44,218 nucleotides of DNA. Source: CAYOYK01 sp964408185 (GTDB lineage Bacteria; Bacillota; Clostridia; Christensenellales; Aristaeellaceae). Both the position numbers and the translations under genes were made by a program. Under the pieces are notes generated by a model. The model saw only the letters and a program-made list of their open reading frames with translations, did no database searches and was not told the origin of the DNA. This document shows, piece by piece, positions 32,243 to 41,003 of the stretch; position 1 is the first letter of the stretch; each line of letters starts with the position of its first letter. The stretch lies in NCBI GenBank assembly GCA_964408185.1, contig CAYOYK010000021.1:1-44218 (forward strand). Reading direction: 5' to 3'.

Positions 32243-34597
32243 ATGGAACAGGATCGCGCCCTCCGCGTGCTGGAGTTTGTTAAGATCAGAGAGCTGCTCG
32301 CGTCCTACGCCGTGACCGATATGGGCGCGGAGCTTTGCCGTCGGCTCGTGCCCGACAACGACTTGGAGGCCGTCGAGCGCTCCTTGCAGGAGACCGAGGA
32401 AGCCAACGTGCTGCTTACCTTTTTGGGCGGCAACCCCCTCGTTCCCTTTGGCGACGTGCGCGAGAGCATCGTGCTGGCGCAAAAGGGCGCGACGCTCTCC
32501 ACCAAGGCCCTGCTGGATGTGGCGGGCTGTCTGCGGGCCGCCCGCGCGGCGCGCTCCGCGCTGGTGAAGGAGCGGGACGACACCCCCATCCTCACCGGGC
32601 TGGCAAGCCGTCTGACCTCGCTGAAAACCGTCGAGGAGGAGATCACCAACGACATCCTGAGCGAGGAAGAAATAGCCGACCGCGCCTCGCCGGAGTTGTA
32701 CCAGATCCGTCGGCAGCTTCGCGCCGCCAATGAGAAGGTGCGCGAAAAGCTGAACGGCATGATCCGCAGCTCGTCCTTCGCAAAATACTTGCAGGACGCG
32801 ATCGTGACAATGCGCGGCGACCGCTATGTGCTGCCCGTTAAGCAGGAGTATCGGCAAAACGTGCCGGGGCTTGTACACGACCAGAGCAGCAGCGGCGCGA
32901 CGCTGTTTATCGAGCCCATCGCCGTGGTGGAGCTTGGCAACGACATCAAACAGCTGCAAACCAAGGAGCAGCAGGAAATCAGCCGCATTCTGCTGGCCCT
33001 CAGCCAGCAGCTCGCGCCCTACGCCGACCAGCTCAACGAGAACATCGAGCTGCTGAACCAGCTGGACTTTGCCTTTGCCAAGGGTCACTTGGCAAAGGAA
33101 ATGAGCTGCGTGCTGCCTAAGATGAACAACCGCGGCTTTATCCGGCTCATCCGCGCGCGTCACCCGCTGATCGACAGGGACGCGGTCGTGCCCATCGACC
33201 TGTGGCTGGGCGACGAGTTTACCACGCTGATTATCACAGGCCCCAACACGGGCGGCAAGACCGTCACGCTCAAGACCGTCGGCCTGTTTACGCTGATGGC
33301 GCAGGCTGGGCTGCATGTGCCCGCCCAACTTGGCACGGAGCTCAGCGTGTTCCGCACGGTGTACGCGGATATCGGCGACGAGCAGAGCATCGAGCAGAGC
33401 CTGAGCACGTTCTCCAGCCACATGAAGAACATCGTCGGCATCATGGATACGGTGACCAACCGCGACTTGGTACTGTTTGACGAGCTGGGCGCGGGCACAG
33501 ACCCCACCGAGGGCGCGGCGCTGGCCCAGAGCATCCTGAACCATCTGCTGCAAATGAAGGTGCGCACCATGGCCACCACGCATTACAGCGAGCTGAAGGT
33601 GTTCGCCCTCAGCACGCAGGGCGTGGAGAACGCCAGCGTCGAGTTTAACGTCGCCACCCTGCGACCCACCTACCGCCTGTCCATTGGCATTCCGGGCAAG
33701 AGCAACGCGTTTGAGATCAGCCGCAAGCTGGGCCTGTCCGAGAGCCTGATCGACGCCTCCAAGGCGCTCTTGTCCAGCGAGGACGTGCGCTTTGAGGACG
33801 TGATCGCCAACGCCGAGTATCACCGGCAGATCGCCGAGCGCGAGCGCAAGCTGGCCGAGGAGTCCCGGCAGGAGACCGTGCGTCTGCGCGACGAGGCCGA
33901 GGCCCTGCGCCGCGAGATTGAGCAGAAGCGCGAAAAGAGCATCTCCAAGGCCAAGGAGGACGCCAAGCGCATTATGGAAAACGCGAGGCGCGAGTCCGAG
34001 AGCATCATCAGCGAGCTCAAGGCCATCAAAAAGCAGGCAAGCACGCCGGAGCACGAGGTGCAGGCCCTGCGCAGGCGCATGGAGCAGGGGATCGACGCGC
34101 TGAGCGAGGGGCTTGCCAAGCCGTCCGAAAGCGGCTTTACCGCGCCCAAGACCGTGCGCGTGGGCGAAACGGTGGAGATTGTGCACCTCAAAACGCAGGG
34201 CACCGTGCTCTCCCTGCCGGATGGCAAGGGCGAGGTGCAGATTCAGGCCGGCATTATGAAGCTCAAAGCGCATTTGAGCCAGCTCCGCATCGTGGAGCCA
34301 CCCAAGCAGAAGGGCACCCGCGTGCTCACGCAGACCGGCGCGGCAAGCCGCAACGTGCCCCTTGAGCTGGACGTGCGCGGCAAAGCGCTGGACGAAGCCC
34401 TGCCGGACGTGGACACCTATTTGGATGAGGCCACGCTGGCCGGGCTGCACGAGGTCAGCATCATCCACGGCAAGGGCACGGGCGTTTTGCGCACGGGCAT
34501 CCAGCGGCATCTGCGCAAGCACATGAACGTCAAGAGTTTCCGGGACGGCGTGTACGGCGAGGGCGAGATGGGCGTAACGGTCGTCCAGCTCAAGTAA
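32243..34597 (+). CDS. mutS2: MutS2 family ATPase/endonuclease
   Basis: A 784-residue protein with the MutS2 order. The core and lever region comes first, then the ATPase with Walker A GPNTGGKT (about residue 333) and Walker B LVLFDELGAGTDPTEG (about 407). A long charged coiled coil spans about 520-640, and a C-terminal Smr nuclease domain starts with LDVRGKALDEA (about 707) and contains IIHGKGTG. MutS2 acts on recombination intermediates and, in Bacillus (RqcU), on collided ribosomes. AGGAGAG before ATG 32243 fixes the start. It leads into a two-component system 13 bases downstream. Confidence 0.95.
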   Translation: MEQDRALRVLEFVKIRELLASYAVTDMGAELCRRLVPDNDLEAVERSLQETEEANVLLTFLGGNPLVPFGDVRESIVLAQKGATLSTKALLDVAGCLRAARAARSALVKERDDTPILTGLASRLTSLKTVEEEITNDILSEEEIADRASPELYQIRRQLRAANEKVREKLNGMIRSSSFAKYLQDAIVTMRGDRYVLPVKQEYRQNVPGLVHDQSSSGATLFIEPIAVVELGNDIKQLQTKEQQEISRILLALSQQLAPYADQLNENIELLNQLDFAFAKGHLAKEMSCVLPKMNNRGFIRLIRARHPLIDRDAVVPIDLWLGDEFTTLIITGPNTGGKTVTLKTVGLFTLMAQAGLHVPAQLGTELSVFRTVYADIGDEQSIEQSLSTFSSHMKNIVGIMDTVTNRDLVLFDELGAGTDPTEGAALAQSILNHLLQMKVRTMATTHYSELKVFALSTQGVENASVEFNVATLRPTYRLSIGIPGKSNAFEISRKLGLSESLIDASKALLSSEDVRFEDVIANAEYHRQIAERERKLAEESRQETVRLRDEAEALRREIEQKREKSISKAKEDAKRIMENARRESESIISELKAIKKQASTPEHEVQALRRRMEQGIDALSEGLAKPSESGFTAPKTVRVGETVEIVHLKTQGTVLSLPDGKGEVQIQAGIMKLKAHLSQLRIVEPPKQKGTRVLTQTGAASRNVPLELDVRGKALDEALPDVDTYLDEATLAGLHEVSIIHGKGTGVLRTGIQRHLRKHMNVKSFRDGVYGEGEMGVTVVQLK

Positions 34598-34610
34598 CGG
34601 AGGAAAGGCC

Positions 34611-35312
34611 ATGACAGAAAAGCAACGCATTCTGCTGATCGACGACGACCAGAACATCAGCCACCTGATCCGCCTGTATTTGGAGAAGGAGGGCTTTGCC
34701 GTGACCGAGTGCGACCGCGGGGACGCCGGGCTGGCGGCCTATAAGCGCCAACCGCCCGCGCTGGTGCTGCTGGACGTAATGCTCCCCGGCGTGGACGGCC
34801 TGCAGGTGCTCAAGGAGATCCGCAAGCTGGGCAAAACGCCCGTTATTATGCTCACCGCGCGCGACGAGACCATCGACAAGGTGCTGGGCCTTGAGCTGGG
34901 CGCGGACGACTACATCACCAAGCCCTTTGAGAACAAGGAGCTCGTTGCCCGCGTGAAGGCCGTGCTCCGCCGCAGCCCCGCCGAGGGGGAAAGCGACGAC
35001 GTCGCCGACGATACCGTCACGTTCCCGTCGCTCTCCGTCAGCCTGAAGCGCTACGAGGCATACTACGAGGGCAGGCAGGTGGACATGCCGCCCAAGGAGC
35101 TGGAGCTGCTTTACTTTTTAGCCTCGCACCCCAACATGGTGTTTACGCGCGAGCAGCTGCTGGAGCGCGTGTGGGGGTTTGATTTCTTTGGCGACAGCCG
35201 CACGGTGGACGTGCATGTAAAGCGCCTGCGCGAAAAGCTGACCGGCTGTGAGCAGTATGGCTGGGAAATCCACACCGTGTGGCGCGTGGGCTACAAGTTT
35301 GAGCGCAGATAG
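34611..35312 (+). CDS. OmpR/PhoB-family response regulator
   Basis: A 233-residue regulator. The receiver domain has the acidic pocket IDDDQN, the phospho-acceptor D55 in LVLLDVMLPG and the conserved Lys in YITKPFENKEL. The winged-helix domain follows (MPPKELELLYFLASHPNMVFTREQLLERVWG, TVDVHVKRLREKL). It is paired with the kinase gene 14 bases downstream. Targets are unknown; the pair resembles PhoP/PhoR-type envelope or phosphate regulators. GGAGGAAAGG precedes the ATG. Confidence 0.95.
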   Translation: MTEKQRILLIDDDQNISHLIRLYLEKEGFAVTECDRGDAGLAAYKRQPPALVLLDVMLPGVDGLQVLKEIRKLGKTPVIMLTARDETIDKVLGLELGADDYITKPFENKELVARVKAVLRRSPAEGESDDVADDTVTFPSLSVSLKRYEAYYEGRQVDMPPKELELLYFLASHPNMVFTREQLLERVWGFDFFGDSRTVDVHVKRLREKLTGCEQYGWEIHTVWRVGYKFERR

Positions 35313-35326
35313 GGCGGCGAGGCAAT

Positions 35327-36793
35327 ATGCTGCATAATATGTTCGGCCGGATGCTCAGCATCCTTCTGGCGATCATCGTGGTGATCCTGTTCATCGGCGC
35401 GGGCTTTTCCATTCTCACCATCCGCAACAACGCCATCCAAACGCGCATGGAGGCGCTCACCGCCGAGGCGCGGGAGATCGCCTACTTGGCCAGCCGCGCA
35501 AGCGACAGCACGCTGACCTACTATCTGGGTCTGGACGACGCGGACGAGGCCTATCTGCAATGGAAGGCCGCCCGCGTATATGAGGAATACGGCGCGTATA
35601 TTCTGATTGTCGATCGCTCCGGCAGCGTTAAGGATAACATGAGCACGGCGCTCAAGGACAAGGTGTCCGCCGTGGAAAGCCTGAGCACGGAGGATGTGAC
35701 CGACGCGCTGCGCGAGGTGCTGCAAGGCAACGAGGTGCAAAAGCGGCTGTCCTCCGATCAGGGCGGCGAAATCTTTACCGTGGCCGTTCCGTGGGTGCAG
35801 AACGGAGCGGTGCTGGGCGCGGTGTTCATCCACACCAGCGCGCAGGTTGTGGAAGCGGAGTATAAGGGCATTGTGTTTCAGGTGGCGGTTGGGTTTGCGG
35901 TGTCCGCGCTGCTGTCCGTGCTGGCCGCCGTGTTCTATACGCGCCGCATTACCCGGCCGCTGACCGGCATCACAAAGGTGGCCGAGGCCATGAGCAACGG
36001 CAACTTTTCCGTGCGCGCCGGGGCGGACGGCGTAAACGAGATCAAACAAATGGCAGCGTCCATCAACGTAATGGCCGACAAGCTGAGCAAGGTGGAGGAG
36101 GGCCGCCGCGAGTTTGTGGCGAATGTATCGCACGAGTTACGCGCGCCTGTGACGAGCGTGCATAGCTTTGTAACCGGCATGCTGGATGGGACCATCCCCG
36201 AAGAAGAACACAAAAAATACTTGCAGATCGTATCGGACGAGACGATTCGCATGAAAAAGCTCATCAGCGACCTGCTACAGCTCAGCCGCATGGACGATGG
36301 GGCCGAGACCCTTACCTGCACGGACTTTGATATCAACGAGGCCATCCGGCGGGTCATCATCGGGCGGATGAACGATATCGACGCGGCGCGGATACAGCTT
36401 CACCTTGATTTTGATACGGAGGCCTGCTTTGTGCATGCCGACGCGGACAGAATCGCGCAGGTGCTGCACAACCTTGTGGATAACGCGCTAAAGTATCTGC
36501 CAGTAAACGGCAACTTGACAATCAGTACCATTTTGGTGCATGATAAAGTAGCAGTCACAGTTACAAACGACGGCGCACCCATTCTGCCGCAGGATCGACC
36601 GCATATCTTCGAGCGCTTTTACCGCGCGGACAAGGCGCATACGGTTGGCAAGGGCACGGGGCTTGGGCTGAGCATCTGCAAGCGAATCCTCGCCCTGCAC
36701 GGAGAGGATATCTGCCTGCTGCCGCGGGAGGACGCCGTTTCCTTCCGGTTTACGCTGCAACCCGCCGCAGAGGAGAAGATGAAGGAATGCTGA
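35327..36793 (+). CDS. Membrane sensor histidine kinase
   Basis: A 488-residue kinase. There is one membrane segment near residues 8-30 (MLSILLAIIVVILFIGAGF), an extracytoplasmic sensor of about 150 residues, and a second segment near 185-205. A HAMP linker, the HisKA domain with phospho-His about 269 (VSHELRAPVTSVHSF), and the ATPase domain (HNLVDNALKY, GTGLGLSICKRI) follow. It partners with the preceding regulator. The stop overlaps the chorismate mutase start. Confidence 0.95.
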   Translation: MLHNMFGRMLSILLAIIVVILFIGAGFSILTIRNNAIQTRMEALTAEAREIAYLASRASDSTLTYYLGLDDADEAYLQWKAARVYEEYGAYILIVDRSGSVKDNMSTALKDKVSAVESLSTEDVTDALREVLQGNEVQKRLSSDQGGEIFTVAVPWVQNGAVLGAVFIHTSAQVVEAEYKGIVFQVAVGFAVSALLSVLAAVFYTRRITRPLTGITKVAEAMSNGNFSVRAGADGVNEIKQMAASINVMADKLSKVEEGRREFVANVSHELRAPVTSVHSFVTGMLDGTIPEEEHKKYLQIVSDETIRMKKLISDLLQLSRMDDGAETLTCTDFDINEAIRRVIIGRMNDIDAARIQLHLDFDTEACFVHADADRIAQVLHNLVDNALKYLPVNGNLTISTILVHDKVAVTVTNDGAPILPQDRPHIFERFYRADKAHTVGKGTGLGLSICKRILALHGEDICLLPREDAVSFRFTLQPAAEEKMKEC

Positions 36794-37068
36794 CCCGGCT
36801 GGAAATGCTGCGCGCTGAGATCGACGCGCTGGACGCGCAGATGATCAAGCTGTTTGAAATGCGGCTGTCGGTCTGCGAGCAAATCGCCGCCGAAAAGCAG
36901 GCCGCCAACCTGCCCACGCGGGACGCGCAGCGCGAGCAAGCCGTGCTGGCCGACCGGCTGTCGCGGGTGAGGCAGCCCGCGCATCAGCCGTATGCGGAGC
37001 CGTTTTTGCAGGAATTGATTCGTCTGTGCCGAAGCTATCAACAAGCGATACGGAAGGAGGGCGAGTGA
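36787..37068 (+). CDS. Chorismate mutase, AroQ type
   Basis: A 93-residue all-helical protein. The AroQ pattern is visible: LRAEIDALDAQMIKLFEMRLSVCEQIAAEKQ with the substrate Arg and Lys positions, and the later helix DRLSRV..PFLQELIRLCRSYQ. It converts chorismate to prephenate for phenylalanine and tyrosine synthesis. Length is that of a stand-alone domain. It overlaps the kinase gene by seven bases and is followed by shikimate kinase, so two aromatic-pathway genes trail the two-component system. Confidence 0.85.
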   Translation: MLTRLEMLRAEIDALDAQMIKLFEMRLSVCEQIAAEKQAANLPTRDAQREQAVLADRLSRVRQPAHQPYAEPFLQELIRLCRSYQQAIRKEGE

Positions 37069-37070
37069 GC

Positions 37071-37580
37071 ATGGATCGACACGTGTTCCTCATTGGGATG
37101 CCCGGCTGCGGCAAGAGCGCGCTGGGCCGCCGCGCGGCCATGCGCTTACAGCTCCCTTATTTGGATACCGACAACTACCTCACCGAGCGCTCCGGCCTGA
37201 ACACCGCGCAAATCTTCAGCACCTACGGCGAGGAGGCCTTCCGCGATGGGGAAACGCGCCTGCTGGAGGATCTGATCAACGCCGCGCCGGGGGTCATCTC
37301 CACGGGCGGAGGGCTGGCCCTGCGGGAGATCAACCGCCGCATTATGAAGAATCACGGCTTTATTCTGCTGATTGATCGTCCGATCGACGACATCTTGCTG
37401 GATATCCGCGCCGAGAAGCGCCCGCTGCTGGCCCAGAAGGGCAAGGACGAGATCATGCGCATCTACGAGGCGCGCATGCCGATTTACCGCGGCTGCGCCG
37501 ACGCGACGCTGGACAACGGCAACGGCTTCCAAAACGGGCTGAACGGGCTGGAAGAGATGATCCGCCGGGACTGTATGTAA
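37071..37580 (+). CDS. aroK: Shikimate kinase
   Basis: A 169-residue cytoplasmic enzyme that phosphorylates shikimate in the aromatic pathway. Walker A is GMPGCGKS (residues 9-16), the shikimate-site Asp pair is in LDTDNYL, and GGG lies in STGGGLAL. The lid arginine is in EKRPLL. GGAAGGAGG lies 10 or so bases before ATG 37071. It is last in the run; the hairpin cluster begins 20 bases after its stop. Confidence 0.93.
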   Translation: MDRHVFLIGMPGCGKSALGRRAAMRLQLPYLDTDNYLTERSGLNTAQIFSTYGEEAFRDGETRLLEDLINAAPGVISTGGGLALREINRRIMKNHGFILLIDRPIDDILLDIRAEKRPLLAQKGKDEIMRIYEARMPIYRGCADATLDNGNGFQNGLNGLEEMIRRDCM

Positions 37581-37599
37581 GAATGATGCAGTAAGAGAA

Positions 37600-37869
37600 G
37601 GGCCGGAGCGAATTGCTCCGGCCCATTGCGAATCGAAGCCCCGTGAGGGGCTTGGGGAGCCGCGCTCCCCAAATGGATTCCGCCTTCAGCGACATGTGCG
37701 GTGAAGGCGGCGGCGTTGCGAAGCAACGCTTCCCTACGCTTTTCACCGGCCGCGTTCTGTGAGGGAGGCCCTCCGCCGACCGAACAGGTTGCAGGTGAAA
37801 AGCGCAAGCATCAAAAAGCGGCGCAGCCGCTTTTTGACAAGCGGGCCGGAGCGAATTGCTCCGGCCCGC
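37600..37869. repeat. Cluster of at least eight perfect stem-loops, flanked by an identical palindrome
   Basis: In order: 37600-37624 (GGGCCGGAGC stem, GAATT loop); 37636-37653 (AAGCCCC/GGGGCTT); 37652-37672 (TTGGGGAGC/GCTCCCCAA); 37680-37710 (CCGCCTTCA/TGAAGGCGG); 37713-37729 (GCGTTGC/GCAACGC); 37737-37804 (CGCTTTTCACC/GGTGAAAAGCG) with GAGGG/CCCTC inside at 37761-37773; 37813-37835; and 37841-37869. The first and last share an identical 25-base palindrome. No gene lies here. It separates convergent genes, so some stems surely serve as terminators, but their number and the repeated ends suggest a palindromic element. Confidence 0.8.
37813..37835. terminator. Bidirectional terminator between aroK and the marR gene
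   Basis: A perfect 10-base stem AAAAAGCGGC/GCCGCTTTTT around GCA. T-runs occur in both reading directions, so it can end transcripts from both convergent genes. Confidence 0.8.
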
Positions 37870-37874
37870 TTGGT

Positions 37875-38345
37875 TTACTCGCCCAACTGCGCGGCGCCCA
37901 ATATGCGCGTGATGTTGGCAAGGCTGTCGTTGAGTGTGCGCAGATCGGCGTTGCTGAGCTTCTCGGCCCAGCCGCCCACAAGCACGACCATCTTGGCGCG
38001 AATGAGCACCAGCTTTTGCACGCCCGGCGGACAAATGCTGATGTTCACCATCCGGCGGTCGTTCTCATCGTGCCTGCGCTCCACCAGATTGTTCTGGATC
38101 AAGCGATTGACCAACGGAGTGATGTTGGGCTTGGCGATGCCCAGCCGCCGCGAAATCTCGCTGACAGTCAGGGAGCCGTTATCGTTGAGGAGAGCGAGCA
38201 CCTGCACGTGCGACAGCGGAATGTCGTACTCGCGCTGAATGACGTCCATATGCAGCAAGCGTTTGCGAAAGATCGGCAGCGCAACAAACAGGTTCTGCGC
38301 AATGCTGTCCACCGTGACAGCGTTTACGGTACGTTTGCGAGGCAT
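37875..38345 (-). CDS. MarR-family transcriptional regulator
   Basis: A 156-residue DNA-binding protein. The winged helix is clear: LSHVQVLALLNDNGSLTVSEISRRLGIAKPNITPLVNRLIQNNLVERRHDENDRRMVNISI, including the wing DENDRR. Flanking helices would form the dimer. Regulators of this family usually control adjacent genes and respond to small molecules. It is divergent from the MotA-like operon, 230 bases away. GGAGGGAG decides the start at 38345 over longer frames. Confidence 0.92.
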   Translation of the reverse strand: MPRKRTVNAVTVDSIAQNLFVALPIFRKRLLHMDVIQREYDIPLSHVQVLALLNDNGSLTVSEISRRLGIAKPNITPLVNRLIQNNLVERRHDENDRRMVNISICPPGVQKLVLIRAKMVVLVGGWAEKLSNADLRTLNDSLANITRILGAAQLGE

Positions 38346-38403
38346 TTGCTCTCCCTCCGTATCCATGGAAGCCCTTGGTCGAAATGCGGTTACTGTGAAT
38401 AGA

Positions 38404-38432
38404 ATTATATCCAATTCCGGCGGGAAACGCAA
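38404..38432 (-). promoter_or_regulatory. Promoter of the marR-family gene
   Basis: On the minus strand TTGCGT (38427-38432), a 17-base spacer and a perfect TATAAT (38404-38409). Confidence 0.8.
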
Positions 38433-38520
38433 GCAGGAATTCCCAGCCGCGCAGGCCCGCGCATTCTCCGTGATTCGGCAGGCTTTTACAAATGCGGGGC
38501 GTTGTATGTGCGGCGAGATG

Positions 38521-38549
38521 TTTACAAGGTATGAAAAAAATGTTAAGAT
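38521..38549 (+). promoter_or_regulatory. Promoter of the MotA/MotB-like operon
   Basis: TTTACA (38521-38526), a 17-base A-rich spacer and TAAGAT (38544-38549), about 25 bases before the first start codon. Confidence 0.65.
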
Positions 38550-38574
38550 ATAGCGAACCGTTGATGGGGAGAGG

Positions 38575-39900
38575 ATGGTGGGTCGCATGCCGGCGATACT
38601 CCAAAACATGACGTCGGGACTGTCCGAAACGCTGGTTTATGTCGCCATTGCGCTGGTGACGCTGGTTGGCGTGCTCAAGTGCATCTACCCGGCGCTGCGC
38701 AACGGCGTACTGCTCAACCGCGCCGTGGCAAAGCTGGAAAGGCACGCCGGGGACAGCCCCGCTGTGTGGCGCGAGGCCCGCTTTCTGGGGCGCTCGCTGC
38801 GCCCGGAATGGCAGCGCTTTTTATTGAACGCCAAGCAGCTGGACATGCGCGGCATTCCCTGCAGCACCGAGGAATACGTCAACGAGGACAGCGTGATCTA
38901 CAACCCCGGCCACTCGCAGCTTGCGGAGCTTATCCCCAGCCTGCTTACGTCGCTGGGCATACTGGGCACCTTTTTGGGCCTGATGGAGGGGCTGACCAGC
39001 GTCAACTTTACGGACGCGGCCGGCACCATTGAGAGCATTCCTTCGTTGCTGGGCGGCATGCGGTTTGCCTTTGCCACGTCGGTGGTGGGCATATCCTGCT
39101 CCATCTGCTTCAACATCGTCAACCGAATCGTGGTAGGCCACGCCTTCAAGGCGCTGGACAGCTTTGACGAGGCGTTTTACGAGCTGGCCATGCCACGCCC
39201 GCTGGACGCGGACGTGCAGCTTCTTTGCCAGAAGCAGGACGGCGAGGCCGATATCCAGCGCGCTGCCGATAACATCGGGCATCAGCTCGCGTCGGCTGTC
39301 GAGATGGCCGTGGGCCGCGCGACACAGCCCTTGGCCATGAGCATCGACAATCTGCTCAAGGGCGTGACCCGCGAGCAGATGGACGGCGTGCAGCGCATCG
39401 TCGGACAGTTTGTGCAGCAGATGAACGCGTCCATGAGCGGGCAGTTTCTTGCAATGGGGGAGACGCTCAAGGCTGTGAATCAGGGCCAGCAGGCGGTGCG
39501 CGACAACATGCAGCGCACGGCGCAGGCTGCGCAGACGCTCAGCCAGCAGATCGACCGCTTGCAGGAGCCCGCGCGCGAGGCCCTCGGCGGCGAGGCGCTG
39601 GAGCGGCTGCAAGCCAGCTTGGATACGCTCTGCGAGCAGCAGCGCCGCCAAACCGAGGCGCTGGAACGCCCCTCCGCCCGCGCCGATATGACGGAGGCCA
39701 GCGGCCGCGATACGCTCAACACCGAGCTGGAGGCCGTAACGATCTCGCTGGCGCAGCTCAAGGTCGCGCTGGACGATTTGAACGGGCGCGTCCACGGGCT
39801 GCGCGCGGAACCGGACCAGCCATATGACGCGACGCCGCCCGTAACCGAACAGCCGCCCAAAACGCCGGCTAGGCGCGGGTGGTTCCACAGGGGGGCGTGA
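38575..39900 (+). CDS. MotA/TolQ/ExbB-type proton channel protein, ZorA-like
   Basis: A 441-residue membrane protein. The first membrane segment is about residues 18-40. Two channel-type segments are near 118-140 (LIPSLLTSLGILGTFLGLMEGL) and 158-185 (GGMRFAFATSVVGISCSICF). These match the MotA/TolQ/ExbB domain and most resemble ZorA of Zorya defence systems. A mostly helical, Gln-rich tail follows (200-400), shorter than that of ZorA, and a proline-rich basic end. With the next gene it should form an ion-driven motor in the cell membrane. The start is uncertain: ATG 38575, GTG 38578 or ATG 38587, all close to GGGGAGAGG. It is two bases from the next start. Confidence 0.82.
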   Translation: MVGRMPAILQNMTSGLSETLVYVAIALVTLVGVLKCIYPALRNGVLLNRAVAKLERHAGDSPAVWREARFLGRSLRPEWQRFLLNAKQLDMRGIPCSTEEYVNEDSVIYNPGHSQLAELIPSLLTSLGILGTFLGLMEGLTSVNFTDAAGTIESIPSLLGGMRFAFATSVVGISCSICFNIVNRIVVGHAFKALDSFDEAFYELAMPRPLDADVQLLCQKQDGEADIQRAADNIGHQLASAVEMAVGRATQPLAMSIDNLLKGVTREQMDGVQRIVGQFVQQMNASMSGQFLAMGETLKAVNQGQQAVRDNMQRTAQAAQTLSQQIDRLQEPAREALGGEALERLQASLDTLCEQQRRQTEALERPSARADMTEASGRDTLNTELEAVTISLAQLKVALDDLNGRVHGLRAEPDQPYDATPPVTEQPPKTPARRGWFHRGA

Positions 39901-39902
39901 GC

Positions 39903-40982
39903 ATGCCGCACGCAAAGCCACGGGGCCGCAGACGGCCCGGTCGCGCGGATGCGGGCGCGGCGTGGATCTCCTATTCCGATATGATGGCCGCTCTGCTGCT
40001 GGTGTTTGTGCTGGTGCTGTGCTACAGCCTGTACCAGTATTTTACCATGCTGGAGACCAAAACCGCCGAGCTGGACGCAAAGGGACAACAGCTGACCGTG
40101 CAATCGCAGCGGCTGGATGAGCAGGCTTTGCAGCTGGATGAGCAGGCGTTGCAGCTCCAAACCCAACAAGCGGCCATTGATACGCAAACGGCGCTGCTGG
40201 GCCAAAAGCAAGCCGATTTGGATAACGCGCTGGCGGCCATTCAAGAGCAGCAGGGCATTCTGGACACGCAGGATCTCACGCTGGAGCAGCAGGCCGCGCT
40301 GATTTTGCAGGCGCAGGCCGATCTGGCCCAAAAGGAGCAGGATTTGGCCGCCGCGCGGCTGGAGCTGGCGACCAGTCAGGTGCAGCTCGCCGCCGCGTAT
40401 GCGCTGCAAACGCGCGAGGCAACCGAGATGAGCGACCAGCAGGTCAAGCTGGATAACTTGGTCGGCGTGCGCACCGAGATCATCCAAGACCTGAGCGCCG
40501 CGCTTGCACAGGCCAATCTGAAGGCGAGCGTCGATCCCGCCACGGGCGATATCGTGCTGGAAAGCGCCGTGTTCTTTGACGTGGGCAAATCCACCATCAA
40601 GGATTCGGGGCAGGAGCTGCTGAACAGCTTCATCCCGGTGTATCTGTCGGTGCTGCTCAAGCCTGAATACGCCGACTATCTTGGGGAAATCATCATTGAG
40701 GGGCATACGGACACGCAGGGCGATTATTTGAGGAACCTGAAGCTATCGCAGGATCGCGCGCTCTCCGTGGCGACATTCTGCCTCGAAATGCCCCAGCTGA
40801 GCGCGGAGCAGCTGCATCAGCTGCGCGGGATCCTGACCGCCAAGGGACGGAGCTTTTCCAGCCCGGTGTTTCAGGAGGACGGCGTGACCGTCGATATGGA
40901 CGCGTCCCGACGCGTAGAGTTCAAGTTCCGCTTGAAGGACTCCGAGATGATCGACGAAATGCGGCAAATCTTGGCGAATTGA
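39903..40982 (+). CDS. MotB/OmpA-family peptidoglycan-binding motor protein, ZorB-like
   Basis: A 359-residue protein. A basic tail precedes the single membrane segment WISYSDMMAALLLVFVLVLCY, in which D26 is the expected ion-carrying Asp. Residues 50-185 form a long Gln-rich coiled coil, including two copies of the heptad LDEQALQ. The OmpA-type wall-binding domain is at about 220-355 (SAVFFDVGKSTI, EGHTDTQG with D270, LSQDRALSV with R285). The layout is MotB/ZorB, but the coiled coil between membrane and wall domain is far longer than in flagellar MotB. GGGGGG lies seven bases upstream of ATG 39903. Confidence 0.85.
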   Translation: MPHAKPRGRRRPGRADAGAAWISYSDMMAALLLVFVLVLCYSLYQYFTMLETKTAELDAKGQQLTVQSQRLDEQALQLDEQALQLQTQQAAIDTQTALLGQKQADLDNALAAIQEQQGILDTQDLTLEQQAALILQAQADLAQKEQDLAAARLELATSQVQLAAAYALQTREATEMSDQQVKLDNLVGVRTEIIQDLSAALAQANLKASVDPATGDIVLESAVFFDVGKSTIKDSGQELLNSFIPVYLSVLLKPEYADYLGEIIIEGHTDTQGDYLRNLKLSQDRALSVATFCLEMPQLSAEQLHQLRGILTAKGRSFSSPVFQEDGVTVDMDASRRVEFKFRLKDSEMIDEMRQILAN

Positions 40983-41003
40983 CGCCGCTGCGGGAGGATG
41001 GAC

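Noticed and set aside
32219..34657. Very long antisense reading frame opposite mutS2
   Set aside because: It mirrors the high-GC codon pattern of a clear MutS2 gene, shows no recognisable motifs and has no start signals. The same applies to other long antisense frames, for example opposite the GH65 and U32 genes.
37600..37869. CRISPR array
   Set aside because: The palindromes differ from each other except for the outer pair, and there is no regular repeat-spacer spacing or cas gene.
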